DNA of 64,000 bases from Streptomyces sp. SCSIO 75703 (GTDB lineage: Bacteria > Actinomycetota > Actinomycetes > Streptomycetales > Streptomycetaceae), in assembly GCF_036607905.1 (NCBI RefSeq), contig NZ_CP144555.1, positions 4,092,001-4,156,000 on the forward strand. The letters run 5' to 3'. Position 1 is the stretch's first letter, and every line of letters begins with the position of its first letter. The notes under the pieces were generated by a model, which was not told where the DNA came from, searched no databases, and worked only from the letters and a program-made list of their open reading frames with translations. Positions 19,504 to 28,832 of this stretch are shown one piece after another. A program made the position numbers and the translations under genes.

Positions 19504-20462
19504 GTGGGAAGTACCTGGTCACGGGTGGCGCGGGGTATGTGGGCAGTGTGGTCGCCCAGCACCTGCTGGAGGCCGGCCACGAGGTGGTCGTCCTCGACAA
19601 CCTGTCGACCGGCTTTCGCGAGGGCGTGCCGGCGGGCGCCACCTTCATCGAGGGCGACATCCGCGACGCCGCGAAGTGGCTCGACCCCTCCTTCGGCGGC
19701 GTCCTGCACTTCGCCGCGTTCTCGCAGGTCGGCGAGTCGGTGGTGAAGCCCGAGAAGTACTGGGACAACAACGTCGGCGGCACCATGGCGCTGCTCGACG
19801 CGATGCGCGGCGCGGGCGTGCGCCGGCTCGTCTTCTCCTCCACCGCCGCCACCTACGGCGAGCCCGAGCAGGTGCCGATCGTCGAGACCGCCCCCACGCG
19901 CCCCACCAACCCCTACGGCGCCTCCAAGCTCGCCGTCGACCACATGATCACCGGCGAGGCGGCGGCCCACGGCCTCGGCGCGGTCTCCCTGCGCTACTTC
20001 AACGTCGCCGGCGCCTACGGCGAGTACGGCGAGCGGCACGACCCCGAGTCGCACCTGATCCCGCTGGTCCTCCAGGTCGCCCAGGGCCGCCGCGAGGCGA
20101 TCTCCGTCTTCGGCGACGACTACCCGACGCCCGACGGCACCTGCGTGCGCGACTACATCCACGTCGCCGACCTGGCCGAGGCCCACCTGCTCGCCCTGGA
20201 CGCGGCCGTCCCCGGCGAACACCTCATCTGCAACCTGGGCAACGGCAACGGCTTCTCCGTCCGCGAAGTCGTCGAGACCGTACGCCGGGTGACGGGCCAC
20301 CCGATCCCGGAGGTCGTCGCCCCCCGCCGCGGCGGCGACCCGGCCACCCTGGTGGCGTCGGCCGGCTCGGCCCGCGAGAAGCTGGGCTGGCGCCCGTCCC
20401 GCGCGGACCTCACCGGGATCGTCGCGGACGCCTGGGAGTTCGCGCAGCGGCGCGCGAGGTAA
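19500..20462 (+). CDS. galE: UDP-glucose 4-epimerase
   Basis: 320 residues; NAD-dependent extended short-chain dehydrogenase interconverting UDP-galactose and UDP-glucose. VTGGAGYVGS is the NAD-binding glycine motif, SSTAATYGEP supplies the catalytic Ser/Thr, and NPYGASK the YxxxK pair. The ATG overlaps the galT stop. The gene ends 25 bp before galK. Confidence 0.96.
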   Translation: MSGKYLVTGGAGYVGSVVAQHLLEAGHEVVVLDNLSTGFREGVPAGATFIEGDIRDAAKWLDPSFGGVLHFAAFSQVGESVVKPEKYWDNNVGGTMALLDAMRGAGVRRLVFSSTAATYGEPEQVPIVETAPTRPTNPYGASKLAVDHMITGEAAAHGLGAVSLRYFNVAGAYGEYGERHDPESHLIPLVLQVAQGRREAISVFGDDYPTPDGTCVRDYIHVADLAEAHLLALDAAVPGEHLICNLGNGNGFSVREVVETVRRVTGHPIPEVVAPRRGGDPATLVASAGSAREKLGWRPSRADLTGIVADAWEFAQRRAR

Positions 20463-20487
20463 CGGACGAGGGATCAGGGGACAGGGC

Positions 20488-21639
<1,152 letters not shown>

Positions 21640-21775
21640 GACGCGCCGGCCGCGGCGCTGCCCGGGTGCCCGAGGGCGGCGCCCAGGCCCCGTGAACCCG
21701 CGACCGGCGACGGTAGGTGCGAAGCCGCGCCGTGGTGACCGACGGTGCGCCGTCGTACACAGGGGGAAGACATCC

Positions 21776-22222
21776 ATGGCATGGGACGAGTGGGAAGAGC
21801 TGAAGGCCCGGGCGGCCGATCGGCAACCCACCCGGATGCGGCTCAACCAGTACCCGGCCGACCAGGGGGGTGACGGCACCCAGGGGGACCTGGTGGTGGG
21901 CCACAAGGATCTCGAAGCGGTCGGCAAGGCGGCCCACGACCTCTTCGACGACTTCACGGCGTACAGCGGGCACGCGCGCGTCGCCTCCGAGGCGGCCGCG
22001 GGCGGACTCAAGGGTGAGGGCTTCGCCTTGGGCGGCGCGCTCGACCACGTGACGGAGCGCTGGGGCGAGCAGACCAAGACGCTCCTGGACGCCTGCGCCC
22101 ACATCGCCAACCACCTGCGCCGGACCGGCGTCCAGCATGCGTCCGACGATGCCTACATCCGCGGCGTGGTCAGCAGCATCTCCGTACTGGACGAGGGATT
22201 CGACACCCGGAAGGGGGACTGA
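21776..22222 (+). CDS. Small helical protein, WXG/ESX-like cassette gene 1
   Basis: 148 residues, cytoplasmic, no signal peptide. The central part (about 40-125) reads as two long amphipathic helices separated by a Gly-rich turn (GGLKGEGFALGG), like ESX/EspC-type secretion substrates, although a canonical WxG turn is absent. The ATG at 21776 is preceded by AGGGGGAAG. It ends five bases before a larger WXG-containing gene, so the two are co-transcribed. I do not recognise a named family; the type VII link rests on helical layout and neighbour. Confidence 0.62.
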   Translation: MAWDEWEELKARAADRQPTRMRLNQYPADQGGDGTQGDLVVGHKDLEAVGKAAHDLFDDFTAYSGHARVASEAAAGGLKGEGFALGGALDHVTERWGEQTKTLLDACAHIANHLRRTGVQHASDDAYIRGVVSSISVLDEGFDTRKGD

Positions 22223-22227
22223 CGGCG

Positions 22228-24402
22228 ATGGACCTGGACACGCTGTGCCACACCGACTTCACCAAGCTCGGAGAAGCGGTCACCGACTGGGAACAGATGA
22301 CGAAGAACCTCGCCGACCTCAAGAAGGACGCCGAGGACAACCTCAACGCCAAGTCCCTCAAGGCCAAATGGGCAGGTGTCAACGCCGCCGTCAGCCGTGA
22401 GTTCATCACCAGGACCGCCGCGGAATTCGCCGACGCGCACACGCAGGCCGACTCCATCGCCAAGATCCTCCGCGATACCCACGACGAACTCGTCGGCTAC
22501 CGCACCCAGCTCAACGACGCGATCGCACGGGCCCACCAGCAGAGCCTGACCGTGTCCGACACCGGTGGCGGCACGTTCACCGTGGTCGCGAACACCCGGC
22601 CCGACTGGGCGGCCGACCCCAGCGGAGAGACCGGGGCGACGGATCAGCAGGTGGTCGACGCCTTCCGCGAGGAGATCCAGGGCATCCTGACCAAGGCGAC
22701 ACGGAGCGACACCAGTGCCGCGCAGGTGCTGAGGCTTCTCGTCGACCAGGCCAAGTACGGCTTTTCCGACGCCTCCTACGCGGACCGGGACGAGGCGGCC
22801 AAGGCCGTCGCCGCCGCCGAGAAGCTGGCGGAGATGGCCAAGGACCCGTCCGGCATGACGCTGGAGGACATCGCCGCCTTCAACAAGACCATGGGCCGCT
22901 ACCAGGACGACCCCTTGTTCGCCGAGCAGTTCGCCAAGCGTCTGGGCGCCAAGGGAACCCTCCGGTTCTGGACCGAGATGGCCTACACCCACGCCGGTGC
23001 CCGGAACGCGGATCTCGAGACGATGAAGGATCTCCAGACGAAGTTGGGGCTGACCCTGGCCACCGCGTCCTTCTCGGACTCGGATGCCATGAGGGACTGG
23101 AAGAAGGACCTCATCGCCGAACGCAACACCAACTTCCGGGCGTCGGGCTCACCCCTGCCCGTCGGCGCCCTGGGTGCCCGGGTGATCAGCAGTCTGCTCC
23201 GAGAGGGGCGGTTCGACACCGAGTTCCTCGACGACTACCGCAAGCAGCTCTTCAAGGCGGACAAGGCGGCCGGCGACTCGAACACCAACGACCTGTGGGT
23301 CAAGGGGTACGACACCGTGGACCTGGTCTTCGGTGACGGTGACGGCCGTGACCCGCTGGAGGGGCTGTTCGCCGGTCTCTCGCACAACCCCGAGGCGGCC
23401 GTGCACGCCTTCGCGTCCTCGCCGGACCTCGACCACCTGCTCGCCACGGTCAAGTACACCGACCGGGCGGAGTCCCTCGGCCAAGCCCTGGAGAGCGCCG
23501 TCACCGGCGTCGCCCGAGGCGACATCGGCGTCATGGCACCGCCGCACAGCGAGGCTCAGGTGGAGATCATGAACAACGTCATGCATGCGGTGGCGGTACC
23601 TGGGGCGGACCGCGATCTGGTGAAGAAGATGGGCGACAGTCTTGGCACCATGGCTGCCGCCTACATGCCGGAGATCAGCCAAAAAATCGCCGGAAAGGGA
23701 TCGGATGCAATCTTCCTCACGGACAGTTCCGCTCCTGATGGGCTGAAGAAAGTCGAGGACGTCATCAGGTTCCTCTCGGTAGTGGCTGAGGACCCGTCGG
23801 GAAGGGCAGGAATCATTTTGGGTGAGACCATCTACACCAGCAGTCTCATCGAGGCACATCTGACCGACCCGACTCTGTTTGATGGTTCCCCTGACAGGGT
23901 TCTTGAGAGTATTGGCAAGAACGTGGGAATGCTCGAAGGGACTGTCGCCCACTCGGTCGCGGACAGTGAGGTCCGGGCCGCTGTTGCGGGGGAGAAGGAA
24001 TACAACGACGCCTTGAAGGAAAAGGGCGAATTCGCCAAGTCCTGGGCGGCCATCGGCCTTGCCGGTGTCAAGCTTCCCGAGCGGCTCGGCGGGGAGGTCA
24101 TGGGTTCCGTGATCGGCGGGGGAGTGGGCGCCATCGTGGGCGGAGTTGTTGATCGGGTCATCGAGGGGCAGAAGCTGGACGGCACACGAGACGAGGCTCT
24201 CTACCATAGCGCGGGAGATCTTTACGATGCTCGTGACTCCGCCACCCAACAGACTCTGTGGGCGGCGGAAGAAGTTATTGACCACTACAAGCTCGATTTC
24301 CCCCGCGATGGAACAAGCGCTCTGATTCGTGAAGCCGTCACCGATGGCTGGGACGCCAGTAGCGAGGCCCTGAGCAGTACGAGGGAGCGTCCGCGTGGAT
24401 GA
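22228..24402 (+). CDS. Large WXG-containing protein, candidate type VII substrate
   Basis: 724 residues. The N-terminal ~100 form a WXG100-like helical hairpin with WAG at residues 48-50. The long middle (about 170-600) is helical and Asp/Ala-rich, similar to large Streptomyces WXG-linked proteins of unknown function. Near 625-655 is a Gly-rich hydrophobic stretch with GGEVMGSVIGGG and VGAIVGGVVDRV, which could insert in a membrane. From about base 23640 onward codons ending in A or T become frequent, unlike flanking genes, suggesting a separately acquired or recombining C-terminus. No catalytic motif of a known toxin is seen. It overlaps the next gene by eight bases. Confidence 0.66.
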   Translation: MDLDTLCHTDFTKLGEAVTDWEQMTKNLADLKKDAEDNLNAKSLKAKWAGVNAAVSREFITRTAAEFADAHTQADSIAKILRDTHDELVGYRTQLNDAIARAHQQSLTVSDTGGGTFTVVANTRPDWAADPSGETGATDQQVVDAFREEIQGILTKATRSDTSAAQVLRLLVDQAKYGFSDASYADRDEAAKAVAAAEKLAEMAKDPSGMTLEDIAAFNKTMGRYQDDPLFAEQFAKRLGAKGTLRFWTEMAYTHAGARNADLETMKDLQTKLGLTLATASFSDSDAMRDWKKDLIAERNTNFRASGSPLPVGALGARVISSLLREGRFDTEFLDDYRKQLFKADKAAGDSNTNDLWVKGYDTVDLVFGDGDGRDPLEGLFAGLSHNPEAAVHAFASSPDLDHLLATVKYTDRAESLGQALESAVTGVARGDIGVMAPPHSEAQVEIMNNVMHAVAVPGADRDLVKKMGDSLGTMAAAYMPEISQKIAGKGSDAIFLTDSSAPDGLKKVEDVIRFLSVVAEDPSGRAGIILGETIYTSSLIEAHLTDPTLFDGSPDRVLESIGKNVGMLEGTVAHSVADSEVRAAVAGEKEYNDALKEKGEFAKSWAAIGLAGVKLPERLGGEVMGSVIGGGVGAIVGGVVDRVIEGQKLDGTRDEALYHSAGDLYDARDSATQQTLWAAEEVIDHYKLDFPRDGTSALIREAVTDGWDASSEALSSTRERPRG

Positions 24403-25063
24403 GGTACCGGTGGAGCGCGCGGGTCTGTATACGGCAAAGGGGTTCGTGCTGAGTCTGGCGATCTTCTGCGCGCTGGGGCTCGCCTGCTGGTTCGGGTACG
24501 TACAGATCTTCACCAAAGGGCTGGAGCGCCTGCCCGCGAAGGTGTGCGGAGGAGCGGTCGACCGGGAACTCGCGGTCAGGGTGCTGCCGTCGGCGAGGTC
24601 GGCAGAGGACGGGGCGCGGCGTAGAGGGTCGGGGGAACGCTTCACTTTCTCCTGTCGAGTTGTCACCAGTGACGAGGCGTCCCTCCAGGGGAGGGTGCAG
24701 ATTCGTCCCTTCTCCGCGGCGGAATGGCTTGCCGACTATGAGAAGAGCACCGGTGACCGGACGGTCGTCCGTACTTCTGCCGGCGAGGTGGAGGCGCTGG
24801 CCCAGTACGACGAGGAGTACGTCACCGGGGCCATATATGTGCGTTGCACTCCCCGAGGGGCACCCTCGTACCACGACTCCAAGGAGTCCGCGATCGTCGT
24901 CGAGTCGGAGGTGTACGTCCCCGAGGGGGGTGAGGCCACCGGGGCGGAGCTGGCGCAGCCGATGACCGACTTCGCCTATCAGCTCGCCCGGCATGCCTAC
25001 GGGATGGCCGAGTGTGAGGAAGCGCGCGAGTTTCCCGCCGAGTTGCCCCGGTTCGGGTCGTGA
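24395..25063 (+). CDS. Single-TM membrane protein, cassette gene 3
   Basis: 222 residues: short cytoplasmic N-terminus, one membrane helix (about 15-37) and an extracellular domain of about 180 residues with a few Cys (VCGG, FSCRV, VRCTP, AECEE). The GTG at 24395 overlaps the previous stop, so it is translationally coupled to the WXG protein. By position it could be an immunity or anchoring partner of that protein. No known domain is recognised. Confidence 0.65.
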   Translation: MDEVPVERAGLYTAKGFVLSLAIFCALGLACWFGYVQIFTKGLERLPAKVCGGAVDRELAVRVLPSARSAEDGARRRGSGERFTFSCRVVTSDEASLQGRVQIRPFSAAEWLADYEKSTGDRTVVRTSAGEVEALAQYDEEYVTGAIYVRCTPRGAPSYHDSKESAIVVESEVYVPEGGEATGAELAQPMTDFAYQLARHAYGMAECEEAREFPAELPRFGS

Positions 25064-25070
25064 GCGCAGG

Positions 25071-25523
25071 TCAGGGGAGGCGTTTGAGGAGGGTGTATTC
25101 CGTGATGCCCGGGGGGTAGTCCGGGATCTCGCAGACCACGCGGTAGCCGTGGGCGCGGTAGAAGCCGGGGGCCTGGAAGTCCCAGGTCTCCACCCGGGCG
25201 GCGGCGCAGCCGCGCTGGGCGCCGGCCGTGTGCTCCGCCTCGGCCAGCAGGCGGCTGCCGAGCCCCGCGCCCCGGTACCGGCCGTCCACCCACAGGTAGG
25301 TGACGTGCAGCCAGGTCGCCCAGGTGTGGCCGACCAGTCCGCCGGCGAGGGCGCCGGTGCCGTCCAGGGCCCACACGTGCAGCGGGCTGTCGCGTTCCTG
25401 CTCGGTGCCGCGCAGCGAACGGAGCGCCGCCGAGGCGGAGGTGTCGGCGTCCCGCAGGCGGGTGCGCAGGAGTTCGCGCCGTGTCCTGTCCACTTCTGTC
25501 ACGAGCCGGAACATGCGGCTCAC
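25071..25523 (-). CDS. GNAT family N-acetyltransferase
   Basis: 150 residues; GCN5-related acyltransferase. The acetyl-CoA loop is RYRGAGLGSRLL, with the preceding strand VTYLWVDGR and the C-terminal FYRAHGYRVV typical of the fold. Substrate unknown. I chose the GTG at 25523 because GGAGG lies seven bases upstream; that Shine-Dalgarno sequence lies inside the MITE-like repeat at 25525-25597, so the repeat supplies the translation signal. An internal ATG at 25514 is the alternative start. Convergent with the WXG cassette, seven bases away. Confidence 0.87.
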   Translation of the reverse strand: MSRMFRLVTEVDRTRRELLRTRLRDADTSASAALRSLRGTEQERDSPLHVWALDGTGALAGGLVGHTWATWLHVTYLWVDGRYRGAGLGSRLLAEAEHTAGAQRGCAAARVETWDFQAPGFYRAHGYRVVCEIPDYPPGITEYTLLKRLP

Positions 25524-25524
25524 C

Positions 25525-25597
25525 CTAGGGCCTCCGTTTGGGCCACGCCGGGCTCGCGGGGCCCCTGATCCGGCCTGATCCACACGAAGGACCCTGG
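25525..25597. mobile_element. MITE-like repeat, short copy
   Basis: 73-bp version of the element at 1070-1235. It keeps the left end CTAGGGCC, the internal CACGCCGGGCTCGCGGGG and the right end CTGATCCGGCCTGATCC followed by ACGAAGGACCCTGG, but the middle of the long copy is missing. The ends remain imperfectly inverted. It abuts the start codon of the GNAT gene. The rest of the gap to 25890 holds no recognisable gene. Confidence 0.58.
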
Positions 25598-25890
25598 GCG
25601 CACCGGGCCGTCAGTTCGGCGAATCCCCCACCGCGCGGGGCCCCCGCCCGTACTCTGAGGGGCAGCACCGGCGGGGGGCCGGTGCCGATCAGGGGGCGGT
25701 TCGGCCGGGTACGGCACCCGGGTCGGGGGTAGCGGTTACTGGACGGCCGTGGCCGTGCGGACCGCGGCGACCCGACCCCGGACACCAGCGCATCGACGGA
25801 CACGGGGGCCGCGGGCGCCGTACCCGTGCGGTGGCGTCTTCCGGTGATGGTCTCCCCTTGCTCCTCGGGAGCCTGGGGAAGGGGGGTTTC

Positions 25891-26664
25891 GTGGTTCGAG
25901 TCCGAGTCCTGGTCGTGGACGACCACCGCATCTTCGCCGAGTCGCTCGCCGCGGCCCTGGCCGCCGAGCCGGACGTCGAGGTCTTCGCGGCCGGCAGCGG
26001 TCCGGCGGCGCTGCGGTGCCTGGAGCGGGCCGCGGCCGACGGCCGCCGGTTCGACGTGCTGCTCGTCGACGCCGACCTCGGCGGCCGGCCGCCCGGCGCC
26101 CGTCCGGCGGTCTCCGTGCGCGAGGGCGACGCGGAGGGGATGGTGGACGGCATCTCGCTGGTCGCCGGCGTGCGCTCGGCGCAGCCCGGGGTGCGGAGCG
26201 TGGTCCTCGCCGAGCGGGACGACCCGCGGCGCGCGGCCCTCGCGCTCCAGGCGGGCGCCTGCGGCTGGGTGGCCAAGGACTGCTCCCTGTCCCGGCTGCT
26301 CAGCGTCATCCGGGGCGTGCTGCGCGACGAGACGCACCTGCCGCCCGCGCTGCTGACCGGCGTGCTGCGCGAACTGACCGCCGCCCGCAAGCACCGCACC
26401 GAGAGCGAGCGGCTGGTGGAGTCGCTGACCCCGCGCGAGCGGGAGGTGCTGCGGTGCATGGTCGCCGGGCTCGGGCGCAAGGCGGTCGCCGAGCGGCTGT
26501 ACCTCTCCCCGCACACTGTGCGCACCCACATGCAGAACGTCCTCGGCAAGCTGGGCGTCCACTCCACCCTCGCCGCGGTCGCCCTGGCCCGGCGGGCCGG
26601 GGTCGGTCCGGTGGACCTGGGGCCCGACGGGCGGATGGGTCCGGAGGAGAGCAACAGCGCCTGA
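25891..26664 (+). CDS. LuxR-type response regulator with insertion in receiver
   Basis: 257 residues: receiver domain and C-terminal LuxR HTH (SLTPREREVLRCMVAGLG, SPHTVRTHMQNVLGKLGV). Acidic pair D10-D11, phospho-acceptor D60 (VLLVDADLGG) and Lys129 (GWVAKD) are present, so phosphorylation is plausible, though the conserved Thr is Ala. About 24 residues (roughly 63-86) are inserted just after the phospho-acceptor strand, unusual for NarL-type regulators. The GTG at 25891 has GAAGGGGGG close upstream; a GTG at 25831 is in frame but would give an atypical N-terminus. No kinase gene is adjacent. Convergent with the MarR gene. Confidence 0.88.
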   Translation: MVRVRVLVVDDHRIFAESLAAALAAEPDVEVFAAGSGPAALRCLERAAADGRRFDVLLVDADLGGRPPGARPAVSVREGDAEGMVDGISLVAGVRSAQPGVRSVVLAERDDPRRAALALQAGACGWVAKDCSLSRLLSVIRGVLRDETHLPPALLTGVLRELTAARKHRTESERLVESLTPREREVLRCMVAGLGRKAVAERLYLSPHTVRTHMQNVLGKLGVHSTLAAVALARRAGVGPVDLGPDGRMGPEESNSA

Positions 26665-26681
26665 GCGCGGGCGCGGTCCGC

Positions 26682-27179
26682 TCAGCCGGGGATGTTGTCG
26701 AAGGGGCCGGTGAGCCGCCGCAGCAGGCCGGCCAGTTCGCCGCGCTGGGTGTGGGACAGTTCGGCGAGGATGGCCCGCTCCTGGTCCAGCAGCCCCGCCA
26801 GCGCCTGGTCGGCGCGGTCCCGGCCCTCGTCGGTGAGGCGGACCAGCACGCCGCGCCGGTCGTTCGGGTCCGGCAGCCGCTCCACCAGGCCCTTCTTGGC
26901 CAGGCGGTCGATGCGGTTGGTCATCGTGCCCGAGGTGACCAGGGTCTGGGTGAGCAGTTGCCCCGGGGAGAGCTGGTAGGGGGTGCCCGCGCGGCGCAGC
27001 GCCGTCAGGACGTCGAACTCCCAGGGCTCCAGGTGGTGCTCGGCGAATGCCAGCCGACGCGCGCGGTCCAGGTGCCGGGCGAGCCGGCTGACCCGGCTCA
27101 GCACCTCCAGCGGTTCCACGTCGAGGTCCGGGCGCTCCCGGCGCCACGCTGCGACCAGCCGATCGACCTCGTCCTCCAT
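26682..27179 (-). CDS. MarR family transcriptional regulator
   Basis: 165 residues; winged-helix dimeric repressor. The recognition helix and wing read GTMTNRIDRLAKKGLVERLPDPNDRRGVLV, split over the usual MarR positions. The ATG at 27179 has no Shine-Dalgarno sequence, so the message may be leaderless. Immediately upstream lies a long inverted repeat (27213-27245), the expected place for autoregulation and for control of the divergent methyltransferase gene. Confidence 0.91.
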   Translation of the reverse strand: MEDEVDRLVAAWRRERPDLDVEPLEVLSRVSRLARHLDRARRLAFAEHHLEPWEFDVLTALRRAGTPYQLSPGQLLTQTLVTSGTMTNRIDRLAKKGLVERLPDPNDRRGVLVRLTDEGRDRADQALAGLLDQERAILAELSHTQRGELAGLLRRLTGPFDNIPG

Positions 27180-27212
27180 GACGATCAGTGTAGTGGTTGT
27201 GTCGACGTGAAG

Positions 27213-27245
27213 TCTCTTGATGTCGACTGTCTTGACATCGAGAGA
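27213..27245. promoter_or_regulatory. Candidate MarR operator
   Basis: TCTCTTGATGTC and GACATCGAGAGA form inverted 12-bp arms (11 of 12 complementary) around a 9-bp spacer. Each arm contains a TTGAtgTC/TTGACATC core resembling operators of Streptomyces MarR proteins. It lies between the divergent MarR and methyltransferase genes. Confidence 0.55.
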
Positions 27246-27303
27246 TCCCTCCGGTGAGGCTGGGTACACCCGCCCCTACGGTCTTCCCCTCCGGAGGCGC
27301 CTC

Positions 27304-28110
27304 ATGTCCGCCGACTGGGACCCCGCCCGCTACCTGCGCCACGCCGGGCCCCGCGCCCGCCCGTTCGCCGACCTCCTCGCCCGCGTCCCGGACCTGCCCT
27401 CGGACCGGCCCCGCGTCGCGGACCTCGGCTGCGGCCCCGGCGCCCTCACCGCCCGCCTCGCCGACCGCTGGCCCGCCGCCCGCGTCACCGGGTACGACAC
27501 CTCCGCCGCGATGCTGGAACGGGCCCGCGCGCACGCCGGGCCCACCCCGGGCGGCGGCAGCGTGGACTTCGCCGCCGCGGACATCGCCACCTGGACACCG
27601 GACGGGCCCCACGACCTGATCGCCAGCAACGCCGCCCTCCAGTGGGTGCCCGGCCACGCCGGACGCCTCCCGGCGTGGATCGCCGCCCTCGCCCCCGGCG
27701 GCGTGCTCGCCTTCCAGGTGCCCGGCAACTTCGACGCCCCCAGCCACCGCCTGATGCGCGAACTCGCCGCCGCTCCCCGGTGGCGGGACCGGCTCGGCGG
27801 CGTCCTGCGCCACGGCGACGCCGTCCACACCCCCGCCGAGTACCTCGCGGCCCTCACCGCCGAGGGGTGCGCGGCCGACGTGTGGGAGACGACGTACCTC
27901 CACCTGCTGCCCGGCGAGGACCCCGTCCTGGACTGGGTCTCGGGGACCGGGCTGCGGCCCGTCCTCACCGCCCTCGCGGACGACCCGGAGGCGCGGGACG
28001 CCTTCCTCGCCGAGTACGGCGCCGCGCTGCGCACCGCCTACCCGGCGGGCCCGCACGGCACCCCGTTCCCCTTCCGCCGCGTCTTCGCCGTCGCCCGCAA
28101 GGAGCGGTGA
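27304..28110 (+). CDS. Class I SAM methyltransferase, trans-aconitate 2-methyltransferase-like
   Basis: 268 residues. The N-terminus WDPARYLRHAGPRARPFADLL and motif I VADLGCGPGALTARLADRWP match trans-aconitate methyltransferases (Tam), which methylate the toxic citric-acid-cycle by-product trans-aconitate. VTGYDTSAAML is the adenosine-binding acidic strand. The ATG at 27304 has GGAGG upstream. It is divergent from the MarR gene. The Tam assignment is by overall resemblance; substrate specificity is unproven. Confidence 0.82.
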   Translation: MSADWDPARYLRHAGPRARPFADLLARVPDLPSDRPRVADLGCGPGALTARLADRWPAARVTGYDTSAAMLERARAHAGPTPGGGSVDFAAADIATWTPDGPHDLIASNAALQWVPGHAGRLPAWIAALAPGGVLAFQVPGNFDAPSHRLMRELAAAPRWRDRLGGVLRHGDAVHTPAEYLAALTAEGCAADVWETTYLHLLPGEDPVLDWVSGTGLRPVLTALADDPEARDAFLAEYGAALRTAYPAGPHGTPFPFRRVFAVARKER

Positions 28111-28157
28111 CCGCCGGGGCCGGCGGCGCCCTCGTGGTGACGGCCGTCGCGCAGCGG

Positions 28158-28832
28158 CTACGCCTTGCGGTGGCCGATCAGGCGGGGGCGGGGTTCGAGG
28201 CCGTCGAGGCCGTGCCAGGCGAGGTTGACGAGGTGGGCCGCCACCTCCGCCTTCTTCGGGCGGCGCACGTCCAGCCACCACTGGCCGGTCAGCGCCACCA
28301 TGCCCACCAGCGCCTGCGCGTACAGCGGGGCCAGCTTGGCGTCGAAGCCGCGGTTCTTGAACTCGCGGCCCAGGATGTCCTCCACCTGCGTGGCGATGTC
28401 CGAGATCAGCGAGGCGAAGGAGCCGGTGGACTGCGGGATGGGGGAGTCGCGGACCAGGATGCGGAAGCCGTCCGTGTACTCCTCGATGTAGTCGAGGAGC
28501 GCGAAGGCGGCCTGTTCGCACAGCTCGCGCGGATGGCCGGCCGTCAGCGAGCCGGTCACCATGTCCAGCAGCCGCCGCATCTCGCGGTCCACGACCACCG
28601 CGTACAGGCCCTCCTTGCCACCGAAGTGCTCGTACACCACCGGCTTGGACACCCCGGCCTTCGCCGCGATCTCCTCCACCGAGGTGCCCTCGAAGCCCTT
28701 CGCGGCGAAGAGGGTGCGACCGATCTCCAGCAGTTGCTGGCGGCGCTCCGCACCGGTCATGCGGGTGCGGCGCGCACGCCGCGGCTTGTCGTTGCTGGGG
28801 GTGCTCGAGTCGGTCGCCACGGCGCCCATCAT
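28158..28832 (-). CDS. TetR family transcriptional regulator
   Basis: 224 residues (223 if the second of two adjacent ATGs is used). The N-terminal HTH reads TLFAAKGFEGTSVEEIAAKAGVSKPVVYEHFGGKEGLY, given here by its position at about 35-72. The C-terminal ligand domain contains WWLDVRRPKKAEVAAHLVNL. Its start overlaps the stop of the desaturase gene (ATGA), so it is translated with the desaturase and very probably controls it. TetR proteins of this type commonly sense acyl-CoA or fatty acids; the tandem sites at 29904-29933 are likely operators. Confidence 0.9.
   Translation of the reverse strand: MMGAVATDSSTPSNDKPRRARRTRMTGAERRQQLLEIGRTLFAAKGFEGTSVEEIAAKAGVSKPVVYEHFGGKEGLYAVVVDREMRRLLDMVTGSLTAGHPRELCEQAAFALLDYIEEYTDGFRILVRDSPIPQSTGSFASLISDIATQVEDILGREFKNRGFDAKLAPLYAQALVGMVALTGQWWLDVRRPKKAEVAAHLVNLAWHGLDGLEPRPRLIGHRKA

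Noticed and set aside
21776..25063. Prophage or integrated plasmid around the WXG cassette
   Set aside because: No integrase, attachment-site repeat, tRNA junction or phage structural gene is present.
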